From assembly GCA_030706665.1 (NCBI GenBank), contig JAUZOB010000150.1, positions 1 to 8,007 on the forward strand: a stretch of DNA of 8,007 bases. Reading direction: 5' to 3'. The stretch comes from Bacteroidota bacterium. Its GTDB lineage: Bacteria; Bacteroidota; Bacteroidia; Bacteroidales; Prolixibacteraceae. Every line of letters begins with the position of its first letter. The stretch's first letter is position 1. The notes beneath the pieces were generated by a model that ran no database searches, had not been told where the DNA came from, and saw only the letters and a program-made list of their open reading frames with translations. The position numbers and the translations under genes were made by a program. Below are positions 7,411 to 8,007 of the stretch, piece by piece.

Positions 7411-7417
7411 TCTCCTT
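7411..7417 (-). promoter_or_regulatory. Canonical ribosome binding site of the aldo-keto reductase gene
   Basis: AAGGAGA on the minus strand, 8 bases before the ATG at 7402. It fixes this start rather than a later methionine. It is notable because the other starts in this window lack a clear Shine-Dalgarno match, as is usual in Bacteroidetes. Confidence 0.75.
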
Positions 7418-7439
7418 GATTTATGTTCCAAAATGAGGA

Positions 7440-7457
7440 CTGAGTTCAATAACTCAG
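7440..7457. promoter_or_regulatory. 18-bp palindrome in the divergent control region (possible operator or leader hairpin)
   Basis: CTGAGTT (7440-7446) and AACTCAG (7451-7457) are perfect 7-base inverted arms around CAAT. The site is 37 bases upstream of the reductase start, inside the 253-base region shared with the flavin reductase-like gene. It could bind a dimeric regulator or fold in the reductase leader; the sequence alone does not decide. Confidence 0.35.
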
Positions 7458-7615
7458 ACTGGATTTTAATCTCATAAACAGGGTCAATTTACAAAGTAAA
7501 TTGCGTTTTGAAACATTGATCCTCTCTATTCATACTTTAAAATTCAATAAAAAGTTAATCATTATCAATTCAAAGTTGGTTTTCACATAACCGTCTATAC
7601 CTCCGTAGCTTTTTT

Positions 7616-7623
7616 TATCTTTG
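7616..7623 (+). promoter_or_regulatory. -7 promoter element for the flavin reductase-like gene
   Basis: TATCTTTG matches TAnnTTTG exactly and lies 32 bases before the ATG at 7656, which would give a leader of about 25 nt. I do not see a good TTG at the expected -33 distance; the nearest (7576-7578) is too far upstream. The call rests on the -7 element and its position. Confidence 0.5.
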
Positions 7624-7655
7624 AATCCGGAATTAAATAATAACTACCATTCATT

Positions 7656-8007
7656 ATGGGAAAATTAAATTGGAAACCGGGAACAATGATTTATCCTCTC
7701 CCGGCAGTCATGGTTAGCTGCGGTGAAACACCTGAAGAATATAACATTCTTACAATCTCATGGACCGGAACTATTGCATCTGATCCTCCGATGTGTTATA
7801 TCTCCGTTCGCCCACAACGTCATTCTTATGAGATCATCAAACGCACAGGAGAGTTCGTCATTAACCTTACAACAGAAGATTTGGCGAAAGCAACCGATTG
7901 GTGTGGAGTCCGATCAGGTAAGCAGTATAATAAATGGAGTGAGATGGGACTGACTCCCATGCCGGCATCTCAAGTTAAAGCTCCCATTATTGCAGAAGCA
8001 CCTGTAC
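7656..8007 (+). CDS. Flavin reductase-like (FMN-binding split-barrel) family protein, 3' partial
   Basis: The first 117 codons of a gene that runs off the right edge. The protein begins MGKLNWKPGTMIYPLPAVMVSCG and continues with NILTISWTGTIASDPPMCYISVRPQRHSYEII and GEFVINLTTEDLAKATDWCGVRSG. This is the layout of the flavin reductase-like domain PF01613: the TISWTG/ASDPP segment and the RPQRHSYE segment form the flavin-binding part of the barrel, and GEFVINL is a core strand. Family members in Bacteroidetes are roughly 190 residues, so about 60% is present. They bind FMN and act as NAD(P)H:flavin reductases or as uncharacterised flavoproteins; the partner is not visible here. The ATG at 7656 is the first in the open frame, follows a -7 element, and has an A/T-rich leader without Shine-Dalgarno. 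Confidence 0.9.
   Translation, partial: MGKLNWKPGTMIYPLPAVMVSCGETPEEYNILTISWTGTIASDPPMCYISVRPQRHSYEIIKRTGEFVINLTTEDLAKATDWCGVRSGKQYNKWSEMGLTPMPASQVKAPIIAEAPV

Noticed and set aside
7492..7499. Possible -7 element for the aldo-keto reductase gene (minus strand TTACTTTG)
   Set aside because: It is one base off TAnnTTTG and no TTG lies at the -33 distance, so the promoter of this gene remains unassigned.
7723..7953. 76-codon plus-strand open frame near the right end
   Set aside because: It lies in another frame within the flavin reductase-like gene, which has clear family sequence and stays open to the window edge.

Overview
The window looks like a piece of a Bacteroidetes (probably Bacteroidales) chromosome. 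Three upstream regions carry exact matches to the Bacteroidetes -7 promoter element TAnnTTTG. Most starts lack a Shine-Dalgarno sequence and sit in A/T-rich leaders, coding density is moderate, and the protein set fits that phylum. The genus cannot be fixed from the sequence alone. I see no transposase, integrase, CRISPR array, tRNA, rRNA or phage gene; this is ordinary housekeeping and accessory-metabolism DNA.

Layout: (1) 1-1816 (+) is the 3' part of a large YncE-type beta-propeller/phosphoesterase fusion protein whose 5' end lies outside the window. (2) A bidirectional hairpin terminator at 1815-1855 separates it from a convergent TetR-family regulator (1880-2488, -), which has its own promoter just behind the 3' end of rnr. 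(3) rnr (2547-4694, -) encodes exoribonuclease RNase R. (4) 4695-5264 is a 570-base stretch without a convincing gene; it holds tandem stem-loops in the rnr leader, short open frames that may be gene debris, and a promoter for the next gene. (5) 5265-6161 (+) encodes a single-pass membrane protein with a long periplasmic coiled coil and a C-terminal beta-rich domain of unknown function. (6) A perfect 20-bp stem at 6341-6384 terminates that gene and the convergent aldo-keto reductase (6416-7402, -), which resembles E. coli YghZ/Gpr (L-glyceraldehyde 3-phosphate reductase). (7) Divergent from it, 7656-8007 (+) is the start of a flavin reductase-like protein that runs off the window end.

The genes do not form one pathway. 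Each has its own control region or terminator: two convergent pairs are closed by strong shared hairpins, and two divergent pairs are separated by regulatory DNA. rnr and the TetR gene are co-directional, 58 bases apart, and could be co-transcribed, but the TetR promoter suggests partial independence. The reductase and flavin reductase genes share a 253-base divergent region with an 18-bp palindrome that could be an operator. I found no strong case for a new multi-gene system. The least explained items are the coiled-coil membrane protein, the structured rnr leader, and the open-frame remnant in the 570-base gap.
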